From: Bacteroidota bacterium
Lineage (GTDB): Bacteria > Bacteroidota > Bacteroidia > UKL13-3
Direction: 5' to 3'
DNA: 23,904 nt
Assembly: GCA_947449515.1 (NCBI GenBank)
Contig: CANFSD010000008.1
Span: forward strand, 1 to 23,904
Positions 1-7,905 of the stretch are shown here, in pieces. Made by a program: the position numbers and the translations under genes. How positions within the stretch are numbered: the first letter of the stretch is position 1; every line of letters begins with the position of its first letter. Below the pieces are notes generated by a model. That model did no database searches. It worked only from the letters and a program-made list of their open reading frames with translations, and was not told where the DNA came from.

Positions 1-256
1 CGCGCACTTGATCTGCATTGTGAAATTGTATGGCCGTACCATGAATTTGTTCATTAATGAAAAAGAAGTTGCGCATCATTTCAGGATGCTTTAAACTATC
101 GAATAAATTTTGTGGACTTTTGGCAATCACTGCGGTGCTGCTATCGGTTCGAACCAACAAGGTATCTTTTACCTGAGCGCGTTGCAACGAGTCCTTGCCT
201 GAAACAAGCATTACTTGGAGCAACAAAAACCACATAAAAAATATCCTTCTTTTCAT
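1..256 (-). CDS. Secreted protein of unknown function, 3' part cut by window edge
   Basis: Partial gene, with 85 codons visible from an ATG at 256 running off the left edge. The N-terminus looks like a signal peptide: basic KRR, a hydrophobic stretch to about residue 18 (FFMWFLLLQVMLV), then SGKDS. The mature part begins with a Ser/Thr/Asp-rich segment and then a more ordered region (residues about 50-85). I do not recognise the family. It starts 8 bp after the stop of the Omp85/TamA-like gene, so the two are very likely co-transcribed, and this product may be a partner, substrate or co-factor of the barrel. One perfect copy of the palindrome GGTTCGAACC lies in the coding region and encodes Val-Arg-Thr. 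The gene is real judging by the signal peptide and operon spacing; function is open. Confidence 0.7.
   Translation of the reverse strand, partial: MKRRIFFMWFLLLQVMLVSGKDSLQRAQVKDTLLVRTDSSTAVIAKSPQNLFDSLKHPEMMRNFFFINEQIHGTAIQFHNADQVR
146..155. repeat. Palindrome GGTTCGAACC, copy 1
   Basis: Perfect 10-bp palindrome inside the cut secreted-protein gene, read there as GTT CGA ACC (Val-Arg-Thr). One of four perfect copies in the window. Confidence 0.75.
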
Positions 257-264
257 TTTATTCT

Positions 265-2034
265 TTAAAAGAAACTCACAAAACCAAAATGAATTTTGGC
301 ACTTTGAATTTCAAGTGAATTACCTTTTTGACTGCCCATTGCATAATACAAAGAAAAAACACCCGCATTGGTTTCAATGTTCATACCTGCCCCTACTCCC
401 CATGGTTTATCACTCACTTGAGGTAAGCGTACTTCATTTTTGTAGTATGCGCCATTCCAAAAAACCAAGAAGCTTGAATTTTTTTGAAACAGGTAACGCA
501 ATTCAAGGTTTGCAATGATAAACTTATTTGCGAAAATACTTTGTTCATCAAAACCCTTGAGCGTTTTTAATCCACCAATGCGGAAAAGTTCGTTTAAAAA
601 CAGGCTTTCATTTGCCACAATGGCGCCGCGGGCTTGTGTAAGTAGCACAAAATGGGAGGCTACTTTTGTAAACAACATTAAATTACCCTGGCATTTGTAT
701 TGCAGGCTGTTTAGTTTAACTGAATCATAAATTGAATAGGTTTGGCCATTATTTTGAAGTTTGAGTTCGGCTATGGTTGAATTTCTAATGATTTGTTTGC
801 TTCCCGCTCCTGCTTCCAATTCAATTAAAAATCCTTTTTGCGGGTTAAAAAAATAGTCTAAGGTAGATTTACGAATAGCCAAACCGTAAATATTGTTTTT
901 TACATCATTTACAATCGGTAATTTTTTATTGTTAATTACAAATTGGGTATCTATAGAAAGTACCTGTATAGATTGAGATTGTACATAAACCTTGAGGTAA
1001 TTGTTACCGGTAAAACGGTATTGTAAACCAATATCGTTATAAAGCTCCAACCAAGTAGTATCAAACTTCATCAATTTAAAGGTATAGTCAATACCAAGTT
1101 TAGAACCCAAGAAATAGGGCCAATTCATTTTAAGTTGTAAATCTTGGCTATTATTTAGGAAACCTCGGTAAGTCATCTCAAAATTTTTGCCCGACCCAAA
1201 CAGGTTAATAAGTTTTAAATTTAAATCACCCGTAAGTACCAATTTGTTGTTTAAACTGCTGTTGGGCGCAAAGCCTACTACACCATCAAAACTGGATGCT
1301 TTGCGTTTGTTAATGTACAAGTATGGTTTTGCTTTGTTCCCATAAAAATAAACACCCAGCGGCTGAGCAACCTGCAAGTATGGCAATTCACTCAATCTTG
1401 CATCCAAATTTTTAAGCAGGTCTTCTTGGTATAACATGCCAGGTTTAATGTTGGCATAATTCTGCAAAAATCTTTTTTGGATGTTGGCTGTACCACCAAA
1501 ATCAAGGCTATCAAAAAAAATCAATTGGTTTTGTTGTAAATGAATGGAAGCAATGATGCCTGTTGAATCAATAGCAAAGCTATCAAGGCACACAGTGGCA
1601 AAAGGGAAACCATTGTTTTCAGCGTGCACTAATAATTGGTTCAAACCAAAATAAAGTTGTTTGGGGTTAATGGGTTTAGGCTGAGAATTATTAAAATGAA
1701 AACCTAAAGCCCCTTGCCACTCCAAAGGAACATTGCCCATTCTCAATTCTTTTAATAGAAAAACGGGGCCGGTTCGAACCGAAATAACAAGCGAATCTCC
1801 TTGGAAATTTTCATGAGAAATATTTGCTGTTAAGAAGGAAGCTTGGTAGCACCTCAACAAGATTTCATTCTTGATTTTTTCGAGGTTTAAACTATCTGAT
1901 TTGGGAAGGTTAAAAAGCTGTTTCTCTAAATTGGCATTGGCAGGGATAAGCTTACAAATGGGTGTATACATTTTTTGAGCCTGTGCACCAATTGCCAGGC
2001 AAATTAAAATGGATATGGTAAACAGTCTTTTCAA
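265..2034 (-). CDS. Omp85 superfamily (BamA/TamA-like) outer-membrane barrel protein
   Basis: 589 aa. Signal peptide at residues 1-19 (KRLFTISILICLAIGAQAQ). The N-terminal half (about 25-240) looks like POTRA-type modules. The C-terminal half is a beta-barrel with alternating strands and ends on aromatic residues (GFVSFF), as exported barrels do. Near residue 495 the segment GGLKTLKGFDEQS matches the Omp85 loop motif (G-L-[RK]-G-[FY]). Family members insert or translocate proteins at the outer membrane; the substrate is unknown. It is shorter than BamA and closer in size to TamA. The start is TTG: in-frame TAA TAA codons precede it directly and no ATG follows before the signal peptide. It overlaps the 5' flank of the divergent hemW and is followed 8 bp later by a cut secreted-protein gene. 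Family confident; subfamily not. Confidence 0.85.
   Translation of the reverse strand: MKRLFTISILICLAIGAQAQKMYTPICKLIPANANLEKQLFNLPKSDSLNLEKIKNEILLRCYQASFLTANISHENFQGDSLVISVRTGPVFLLKELRMGNVPLEWQGALGFHFNNSQPKPINPKQLYFGLNQLLVHAENNGFPFATVCLDSFAIDSTGIIASIHLQQNQLIFFDSLDFGGTANIQKRFLQNYANIKPGMLYQEDLLKNLDARLSELPYLQVAQPLGVYFYGNKAKPYLYINKRKASSFDGVVGFAPNSSLNNKLVLTGDLNLKLINLFGSGKNFEMTYRGFLNNSQDLQLKMNWPYFLGSKLGIDYTFKLMKFDTTWLELYNDIGLQYRFTGNNYLKVYVQSQSIQVLSIDTQFVINNKKLPIVNDVKNNIYGLAIRKSTLDYFFNPQKGFLIELEAGAGSKQIIRNSTIAELKLQNNGQTYSIYDSVKLNSLQYKCQGNLMLFTKVASHFVLLTQARGAIVANESLFLNELFRIGGLKTLKGFDEQSIFANKFIIANLELRYLFQKNSSFLVFWNGAYYKNEVRLPQVSDKPWGVGAGMNIETNAGVFSLYYAMGSQKGNSLEIQSAKIHFGFVSFF
1771..1780. repeat. Palindrome GGTTCGAACC, copy 2 (12 bp with flanks)
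   Basis: Perfect palindrome inside the Omp85-like gene, extended to CGGTTCGAACCG. On the coding strand it again reads GTT CGA ACC (Val-Arg-Thr). A near-copy, TTGGTTCAAACCAA, lies at 1636-1649 in the same gene. Confidence 0.75.
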
Positions 2035-2092
2035 TTATTATTTGAAACGTTTTGGAAACTCAAAGATTGCAAGCGTAATTCGCAAGATACCC

Positions 2093-3226
2093 ATGGCAGG
2101 CATTTACATACATATTCCATTTTGCAAACAGGCTTGTTACTATTGTAATTTCCACTTTAGCACGCTCCTCTCCTACAAAGAAAAGCTTGTAGCAGCAATT
2201 GCAAAAGAATTATTTTTAAGGAAAGACAGTCTTGCGGGTGAAACCATAGATACCATTTACTTTGGCGGAGGTACTCCAAGTTTGTTAAGTGAAAGTGAGT
2301 TTTATACCATTTACGAAGCAATAACCCAACATTACAATATTGAGCACCTAAAGGAATTTACCCTTGAGGCCAATCCAGACGATTTATCAGATAAGTTCTT
2401 AAATTGGCTCAAACATACACCTGTAGATAGGTTGAGTATTGGCATACAAAGTTTTGAAGATGTTCATTTGAAATATATGAACAGGGCGCATACGGCAGCA
2501 GAAGCCATCACAAGTGTGCAAAAAGCCCAATCTATTGGCATTAACAGAATTAGTATAGATTTGATTTATGGTATTCCTGGAATGGAAATGCACACATGGG
2601 AAAATAATTTGAACAAAGCATTTTCATTAGAAATTGATCATTTATCGAGCTATTGTTTAACACTAGAGCCCAATACTGTTTTTGGCAAATTGTTAAAGAA
2701 GGAGAAAATGAGCATGCCTAAAGAAGAAAGCAGTTCGGCTCAATTCAATACCTTACAAAGCATGAGTGCAGCCAATGGATTTCTACAATATGAAATTTCT
2801 AATTTTGGAAAAGCGGGAGCCTTTGCCTTGCATAATACCAATTACTGGAATAATGAAAGCTATTTAGGTGTTGGTCCGGGTGCGCATAGTTTTTTTCCTG
2901 GGCAACGCATGTGGAATATTAGCAATAACCAGCAGTATATGCGCAGTATAGAAAAAAACGAATTGCCATTGGAAACAGAAAACTTAAGTTTAGCTGATCA
3001 GTTTAATGAGTATGTTATGACAGGGCTGCGCACCATGTGGGGTATTGATCTGGCAATGATTGAAAAAAGGTTTGGGATCGAAAAAAGCGCGCAAATAAAA
3101 AAGGATTTAGCAAAGCACATCGCTAGCGGAAAATTACTTGCTAATGAAAATTCTTTGCTATTGAGTAAAGATGGAAAATTCTTTGCAGATGGCATAGCAT
3201 CTGATGCGTTTATAGTAAACCCTTAA
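2093..3226 (+). CDS. hemW: Radical SAM heme chaperone HemW
   Basis: 377 aa from ATG 2093, matching the family length. The start is set by the conserved opening MAGIYIHIPFCKQ; an upstream in-frame ATG at 2009 would overlap the divergent gene and add a non-conserved tail. The radical SAM cluster motif CxxxCxYC is C11, C15, C18, followed by N-F-H-F. Further family marks are YFGGGTPSLL, the EANPDD segment, IGIQSF, and HNTNYWNNESYLGVGPGAHSF-like text typical of HemW/HemN. HemW binds heme and a 4Fe-4S cluster and delivers heme to membrane enzymes; many genomes mislabel it as coproporphyrinogen III oxidase. It lacks the extra N-terminal residues of true HemN. Its TAA overlaps the stop of the convergent gene through TTAA. 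Confidence 0.93.
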   Translation: MAGIYIHIPFCKQACYYCNFHFSTLLSYKEKLVAAIAKELFLRKDSLAGETIDTIYFGGGTPSLLSESEFYTIYEAITQHYNIEHLKEFTLEANPDDLSDKFLNWLKHTPVDRLSIGIQSFEDVHLKYMNRAHTAAEAITSVQKAQSIGINRISIDLIYGIPGMEMHTWENNLNKAFSLEIDHLSSYCLTLEPNTVFGKLLKKEKMSMPKEESSSAQFNTLQSMSAANGFLQYEISNFGKAGAFALHNTNYWNNESYLGVGPGAHSFFPGQRMWNISNNQQYMRSIEKNELPLETENLSLADQFNEYVMTGLRTMWGIDLAMIEKRFGIEKSAQIKKDLAKHIASGKLLANENSLLLSKDGKFFADGIASDAFIVNP

Positions 3227-4119
3227 GGTTTTAATTGCAGGCAAGCATAAAAAACCAAACTATCCATTTCATTGTTTTTTTGAAGTAGCAAATAATTCCC
3301 ATCTTCACTGATGCTCATTCTATTGATAGATTCATCAAATTTATTTTGATAGATTTTTGTACCCATAGAATCACAAACAATTAATACAGAATTGCCAACA
3401 ATTGCTGGGCTTAAGGCCAACACTGCAAGTTGTTTATTCCATTTGCTTGGTGCTACATAAAGTTGAGATATCCCATTTAAAGGAATTTGGTGCTCATAAG
3501 AAAACCCATTGGCATTGTTTACAAATAATATGCGGTTATTCTCTTTTTTTGAGATGGATAAAGAATCAAATAATTCTGAAGGCACGGCTGGATTGTAATT
3601 CTTTCCAGCATTGTAGAAGCGCAATTCAAATCCATTTACATTTATTTCAATTTGGCCAACATGCTTGTTTGCACTTGGAATAACTATACTGGTTATACTT
3701 AGAAAAGGCCATAAAAACATATAATAAACCAAGGATGGTAGGAGAATAAGCAAGCTTAAATTCATTGCTTTAAAAACAAATTCTTTAAAAAGTTTTTGTC
3801 CTATAATATAAAGCAGAAAGGCTATAATGGCCCCAAATAAGGAGAAGCTTAAAGAAAAAGGCAAAAACCACCAATAGGAGTTAAGGAAAAATTGGTCTAA
3901 ATTAAAAAATGTGTTTAAGGCATTTAGGAATACAAAAGAAAATGCAGCGATACCATAAAAAGTAAAGGCGAAAAACAAGACACTATACGCTTTAACGGTA
4001 GCTGTTTTTTTGAACTTTCCTTTCACGTAGAAAAAAAAGAAAACAACACTTAAAAAAGCAAACGTGAGGCCAATAATACTTACTTCATTTAATACTGGCC
4101 AGAGTAGTAAACTTTGCAT
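3223..4119 (-). CDS. Four-TM membrane protein with C-terminal extracytoplasmic domain, unknown function
   Basis: 298 aa, not recognised. Four hydrophobic segments are visible at about residues 10-31, 44-68, 82-107 and 116-146, followed by a soluble domain of about 150 residues without further TM segments. The positive loop between TM1 and TM2 (KGKFKK) predicts N-out and C-out topology, so the C-terminal domain would face the periplasm. That domain is beta-rich and contains a stretch (SINRMSISEDGNYLLLQ) that resembles a beta-propeller blade. It starts 1 bp after the stop of the M23 gene and shares its layout (four TM plus periplasmic domain), which suggests a joint role. Last gene of the minus operon; its stop overlaps that of hemW. 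Confidence 0.8.
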   Translation of the reverse strand: MQSLLLWPVLNEVSIIGLTFAFLSVVFFFFYVKGKFKKTATVKAYSVLFFAFTFYGIAAFSFVFLNALNTFFNLDQFFLNSYWWFLPFSLSFSLFGAIIAFLLYIIGQKLFKEFVFKAMNLSLLILLPSLVYYMFLWPFLSITSIVIPSANKHVGQIEINVNGFELRFYNAGKNYNPAVPSELFDSLSISKKENNRILFVNNANGFSYEHQIPLNGISQLYVAPSKWNKQLAVLALSPAIVGNSVLIVCDSMGTKIYQNKFDESINRMSISEDGNYLLLQKNNEMDSLVFYACLQLKP

Positions 4120-4120
4120 A

Positions 4121-5173
4121 TTAATTTCTAAATTGATCGTTGCGAATGAGCCAGGTGTTTTCTAATTTCTCCCAAGAAAAAATACGTTTTCTTTCAATTG
4201 AATTAAACCTAAAAGGCAATCCTGTGCTCAAAGTATCATTGATAGTGCTTTTATTTTGTAAATGCATGTGCAGGTGCGGGAAACTGCTGTTTCCGCTGTT
4301 GCCACTGAAGGCAATGAACTGCCCAGAACGAAGTGTATCTCCCATTTTTACAGCAAAACTGTTTGCTTTTAGGTGTGCTAAAAACAAGAATTGATTGTCG
4401 GATAATTTCAAAGAAATATAATTACCAGCAGGGTTAATGCTATCTTCTCCTGCATAGATTTTTTGTGTTGGGAAACCATCTACCATTTTTATTACTACAG
4501 CTTGGCAGGGTGCAAAAACAGAATCACCAAAAGAAATAAAATCACTGCTATCTTCTCCATTGTTATTAAAAAACTGGCCATTCTCATTGAGTTTTACCAT
4601 ATCAATTGCAAAACGTTGTGGCGCATAATTACTGTGGTAATTTACCCATTTTTCTTTACCAGCATGCATTGCCAGCCATGTTCCTTTAACTGGCAAATTG
4701 AGCATTACACATTCTTCTTTTGCAGGGTAGGTATAAGTTGTAGGAACAATAAATGCTGCTAAAATGAAAGAGAAACTGCAAAAGACACTGATTAAGAAAA
4801 AAACCATTCTTTTAACAAAGCCATCCACCAATGCTTGCGAGGCAGTGAGTGATAATATCATTTCCTGAACGGTAATATAAACCATTACAAAAATAAAAAA
4901 CCAATAAGGTAATTTGGGTGCAATTGGACGAAACTGCGCAACGGTAAAAAACCAAATAGGAATGTCTGCAAGGAAGGCCAGCAAACCCACAAAGAATAAT
5001 AATTTAATGGCTATTACAAACCAACCCGTTTTGGCAGGATGGATCCAATGACGAGAGGATTTTGTTTTTAATACCGAAAACAAACGCAGCAAGGCAACGG
5101 CAAGAAAAATGAATGAAGCAATCCATAATCCTTGGGAATAGGTTTCACTAAATTGAGCTAAATTTTTTTCCAT
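4121..5173 (-). CDS. Membrane-anchored M23 (LytM-type) peptidase-fold protein
   Basis: 350 aa. Four TM segments at about residues 15-36, 49-78, 89-110 and 121-144, then a C-terminal M23 domain (about 170-325) that the positive-inside rule places in the periplasm. M23 marks are: RFAID at 187-191, a long beta core, AHL (H267), GDTLRSGQ, the glycine-rich GNSGNSSFPH and the HxH pair H300/H302. M23 enzymes cut peptidoglycan cross-links. The first zinc ligand, usually the His of HxxxD, is Arg187 here, so either a nearby His (H180) substitutes or the domain is non-catalytic like EnvC/NlpD. It lies 6 bp after an FtsX-type permease and 1 bp before a similar four-TM gene. Fold confident, activity uncertain. 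Confidence 0.85.
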   Translation of the reverse strand: MEKNLAQFSETYSQGLWIASFIFLAVALLRLFSVLKTKSSRHWIHPAKTGWFVIAIKLLFFVGLLAFLADIPIWFFTVAQFRPIAPKLPYWFFIFVMVYITVQEMILSLTASQALVDGFVKRMVFFLISVFCSFSFILAAFIVPTTYTYPAKEECVMLNLPVKGTWLAMHAGKEKWVNYHSNYAPQRFAIDMVKLNENGQFFNNNGEDSSDFISFGDSVFAPCQAVVIKMVDGFPTQKIYAGEDSINPAGNYISLKLSDNQFLFLAHLKANSFAVKMGDTLRSGQFIAFSGNSGNSSFPHLHMHLQNKSTINDTLSTGLPFRFNSIERKRIFSWEKLENTWLIRNDQFRN

Positions 5174-5179
5174 ATAATT

Positions 5180-6412
5180 TTATTCGAAGCGCAAAGCTTC
5201 AATAGGATCAAGTTTACTTGCTTTGATGGCTGGATATAGACCGGAAGCCAAACCAACAATAACACAAAGCGTAATGCCGCTTAACATCCAAAGCCAGGGG
5301 ATAATAAAGCCAACACCCACCAAGGAGGTAACTATATTTCCGATAATAATTCCAAAAATAATTCCTCCGATACCACCAATTTGACAAATAACAACTGCCT
5401 CAAACAAGAATTGTTGGCGAATCACTTTTTGGGTGGCACCAATGGCTTTTCTGATACCAATTTCTCGTGTTCGTTCTGAAACGGAAACCAGCATAATATT
5501 CATTAAACCTATAGCAGCTCCCAACAAGGTAATAAATCCAATTACCGTAGCAGCTATTGTTACATAACTCAAGTTGCTGATTAATTCTTTGGCAACATTA
5601 TCTGCTTTCATGATGCTAAAATTTTCTTCGCCACGAACAGGAATTTTTCTAATTTTTCTAAACAAACTTGTTGCTTCTTCCACAGCAAAATCGATGGTAG
5701 AAACATCCTTTACTGCAACGGTAATTACGCTACTCATATTGGGCATAGAGAAGGTTTGGTAGGCGTTTTGGATCGGCACAATAACAAGCCTATCGCCACC
5801 AAATCCCATACTTGAGCCTTTTGATTTGAGGAATGCAATCACACGAAATTTTGCTCCTCCTATAAAAACACTTTCACCCAATGGATTGGTATTAGGAAAT
5901 AACTTATTTTTTATTTCGGTTCCTAGAATTACAACATTGGAGGCAGAAACAACTTCTTTTTCTGAGAAATTCCTCCCCTGTTCTATATCGTATCCAGCTA
6001 CATTGAGGTAGTTAACATCGCCACCCATTACCATAATATTGGGATCTGTTTTAGCACTTTGGTATTTTACCGTGCTGGCAAAACTGGCATTAACAGACAA
6101 AGAGGTGGTTGAAGGGAATTTGAATTCGGCAACAAATTTGTCGGCTTCAGATTTAGAGATGGCTTTAAATTTTTTACTGCCACGACCGCCACCAGAAAAA
6201 CGAATACCTTGTCCCCTATTTTTAATATTAAAAGTATTAGCCCCCATGCTTGAGAACGAATTGTTGATACCCGCTTTGATGCCATCAATGGCCGTAAGGA
6301 TACCAACCAAAGCCATAATTCCAATTGAAATAATTAAGGCCGTAATGGTAGCTCTTAATCTATTTCCATTGATGGAATTTAAAGCAATTTTTATGTTCTC
6401 GGTAAATGTCAT
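5180..6412 (-). CDS. FtsX/MacB-type ABC transporter permease (1)
   Basis: 410 aa. The typical MacB/FtsX layout is visible: TM1 at about residues 19-43, a large periplasmic domain (about 45-285, MacB_PCD type) and three C-terminal TM segments. Between TM2 and TM3 is the family signature SERTREIGIRKAIGA, and the end is YPAIKASKLDPIEALRFE. Proteins of this class do not pump across the membrane but transmit ATP-driven conformational change to the periplasm, in lipoprotein export, macrolide/toxin efflux or control of cell-wall hydrolases. No ATPase gene lies beside it. A Gly/Ser/Arg-rich loop (SGGGRGSKK, about 74-82) is an odd feature of the periplasmic domain. The gene sits 5 bp after the IscA-like gene and 6 bp before the M23 gene. 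A paralogue is at 18831-20099. Confidence 0.9.
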   Translation of the reverse strand: MTFTENIKIALNSINGNRLRATITALIISIGIMALVGILTAIDGIKAGINNSFSSMGANTFNIKNRGQGIRFSGGGRGSKKFKAISKSEADKFVAEFKFPSTTSLSVNASFASTVKYQSAKTDPNIMVMGGDVNYLNVAGYDIEQGRNFSEKEVVSASNVVILGTEIKNKLFPNTNPLGESVFIGGAKFRVIAFLKSKGSSMGFGGDRLVIVPIQNAYQTFSMPNMSSVITVAVKDVSTIDFAVEEATSLFRKIRKIPVRGEENFSIMKADNVAKELISNLSYVTIAATVIGFITLLGAAIGLMNIMLVSVSERTREIGIRKAIGATQKVIRQQFLFEAVVICQIGGIGGIIFGIIIGNIVTSLVGVGFIIPWLWMLSGITLCVIVGLASGLYPAIKASKLDPIEALRFE

Positions 6413-6417
6413 AGTGC

Positions 6418-6723
6418 TTAAACTGCTGCTATTTTTGCCTTTTCAAGGAATTTAAATCCTTTTCGGCCATTTTGTTCTTGGTAGTCAATAATCATTCCAG
6501 CAAAAAAGAAAATTTGACCCGCATTGTAAATAACTTCAATGCCATCTATATTCATAGAACGGTCCTTATCGGATTTGGCATCGAAACCAATAAGCAAACC
6601 TTTGTCTTGTGAATTTTTCTGACGAATACCAACACGCAAGAAATAATCTGCAGGAATTTGGAGCGTTTGTTGGTAGTGTGCAATGGCCTCTTTGGCGGCT
6701 GTGGTAAATTCTATCATTTGCAT
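6418..6723 (-). CDS. IscA/HesB-fold protein lacking all cysteines
   Basis: 101 aa. It follows the A-type iron-sulfur carrier pattern along its length: an N-terminal helix (FTTAAKEAIAHY), LRVGIRQKNS, IGFDAKSDKD, NIDGIEVIY and IIDYQEQNGRKGFKF, as in LRVGVRGGGCSG...GFKFENPN of IscA. The three cysteines that hold the cluster (one in the GGGCSG turn, two in the C-terminal CGCG) are absent: the turn reads RQKNSQDKG, the protein ends just after GFKFLEKAK, and no Cys occurs anywhere. It therefore cannot bind a cluster in the usual way. First gene of the minus operon ahead of the permease. Start may be M1 or M3 (ATG at 6717). Fold assignment by eye; function unknown. Confidence 0.82.
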   Translation of the reverse strand: MQMIEFTTAAKEAIAHYQQTLQIPADYFLRVGIRQKNSQDKGLLIGFDAKSDKDRSMNIDGIEVIYNAGQIFFFAGMIIDYQEQNGRKGFKFLEKAKIAAV

Positions 6724-6849
6724 AGGGCTGCAAGTTAATCAATATGAATTGAATTGCCTATTGCTCCAAAGGCCTGATTTCCATTTAACTTAAAAAAATA
6801 AATTGGGAGAATGCCTTTCCTAATCCTTATTTTTCGAGAAAAATTAGTC

Positions 6850-7899
6850 ATGTTAGATTTCTCCTTACTTACGCTGAGTGCTGTTTCTGTTCACCAAATT
6901 GGCAATAAAACCAATGGCGAACCCATTATTGTTTCTAAAGAAACTATTGCAAATAAGGATGAGAAATTAGAGGAACTTTTGTTGCAATATTTCCTAAAAC
7001 CCTTTCACCAACCAGAGTATTTTCATTTGAGTTTTAGCAACGACGACCATGAGCTAAATCCAGTATACCACTACGCAAAACAGTGTTTTGAGCAAGAAGG
7101 AAGTTTTCATATACAAAGTATTCATTTGGCTAAACACCTATATGAAACGGCATTGCATCCAAATATTAAATCTGGTGATTTTTATGTGGCACAATTTAAG
7201 GACTTACAATACGAAGGCAATTTGGTTCAGGCCATTGGCTTATTTAAGGCCGAAACCAAGGACCACTTTATAAAAATGCAAAGAGCGGGAACTGGTTTTA
7301 GTGTAAATTACGACACAGGAACCCCTATTGATAAGCTAGACAAAGGTTGTTTGATTATCAATATTGATGCTGAAAAAGGATTTAAGGTTTGTGCTGTAGA
7401 TCGTGTAAATAAAAGTGCGGAGGCATTGTATTGGAGGGATCAATTTTTAAAAATTAAACCCTGCAGTGATAATTTCCATTTTACAGAAAACTTTCTGAGT
7501 GTAACCAAAGATTTTGTAACAAAGCAATTAAAAGAAGAATTTGAGGTAAGTAAAGCAGACCAAATAGATTTACTGAACCGCTCTGTTGCCTATTTTAAAG
7601 AAAATGAACGTTTTGATCAGCAAGATTTTTCTAAGACCGTTTTTGGTGATCATGAAGGTTTAATCACTTCATTTAAGGATTATCAAAAGCAAGCTGAAGA
7701 AGAATTAGACATTGAAATTAGGGATGGCTTTGATATTTCGGACCAAGCAGTGAAGAAGCAGGCACGTGTATTTAAAAGTGTTTTAAAATTAGATAAGAAT
7801 TTTCATATCTATATTCATGGCAATAAAAATTTGATAGAAAAAGGCACTGAGACTGACGGTAGAAAATTCTATAAAATTTATTATACAGAAGAAAATTAA
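6850..7899 (+). CDS. Nucleoid-associated protein, NdpA/YejK-like family
   Basis: 349 aa from ATG 6850. The opening (MLDFSLLTLSAVSVHQIGNKTNGE) matches the family's typical start with the conserved H-x-I/V-G-N-K, which is why I reject the ATG at 6811 that adds 13 residues (MPFLILIFREKLV). Members of this family (PF04245, 37-kDa nucleoid-associated protein) bind the nucleoid in proteobacteria; the role in Bacteroidota is not established. The middle part has AQFKDLQYEG-like text and KGCLIINID segments; the C-terminal third carries acidic DIEIRDGFDIS and a basic stretch. It is the first gene of a plus cluster; the next starts 6 bp later. A TATTTTTCG box at 6828-6836 may belong to its promoter. Confidence 0.85.
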   Translation: MLDFSLLTLSAVSVHQIGNKTNGEPIIVSKETIANKDEKLEELLLQYFLKPFHQPEYFHLSFSNDDHELNPVYHYAKQCFEQEGSFHIQSIHLAKHLYETALHPNIKSGDFYVAQFKDLQYEGNLVQAIGLFKAETKDHFIKMQRAGTGFSVNYDTGTPIDKLDKGCLIINIDAEKGFKVCAVDRVNKSAEALYWRDQFLKIKPCSDNFHFTENFLSVTKDFVTKQLKEEFEVSKADQIDLLNRSVAYFKENERFDQQDFSKTVFGDHEGLITSFKDYQKQAEEELDIEIRDGFDISDQAVKKQARVFKSVLKLDKNFHIYIHGNKNLIEKGTETDGRKFYKIYYTEEN

Positions 7900-7905
7900 A
7901 TCCAT

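Noticed and set aside
2009..2092. Upstream ATG for hemW
   Set aside because: It adds 28 residues unlike the family and overlaps the start of the divergent Omp85-like gene; the conserved opening starts at 2093.
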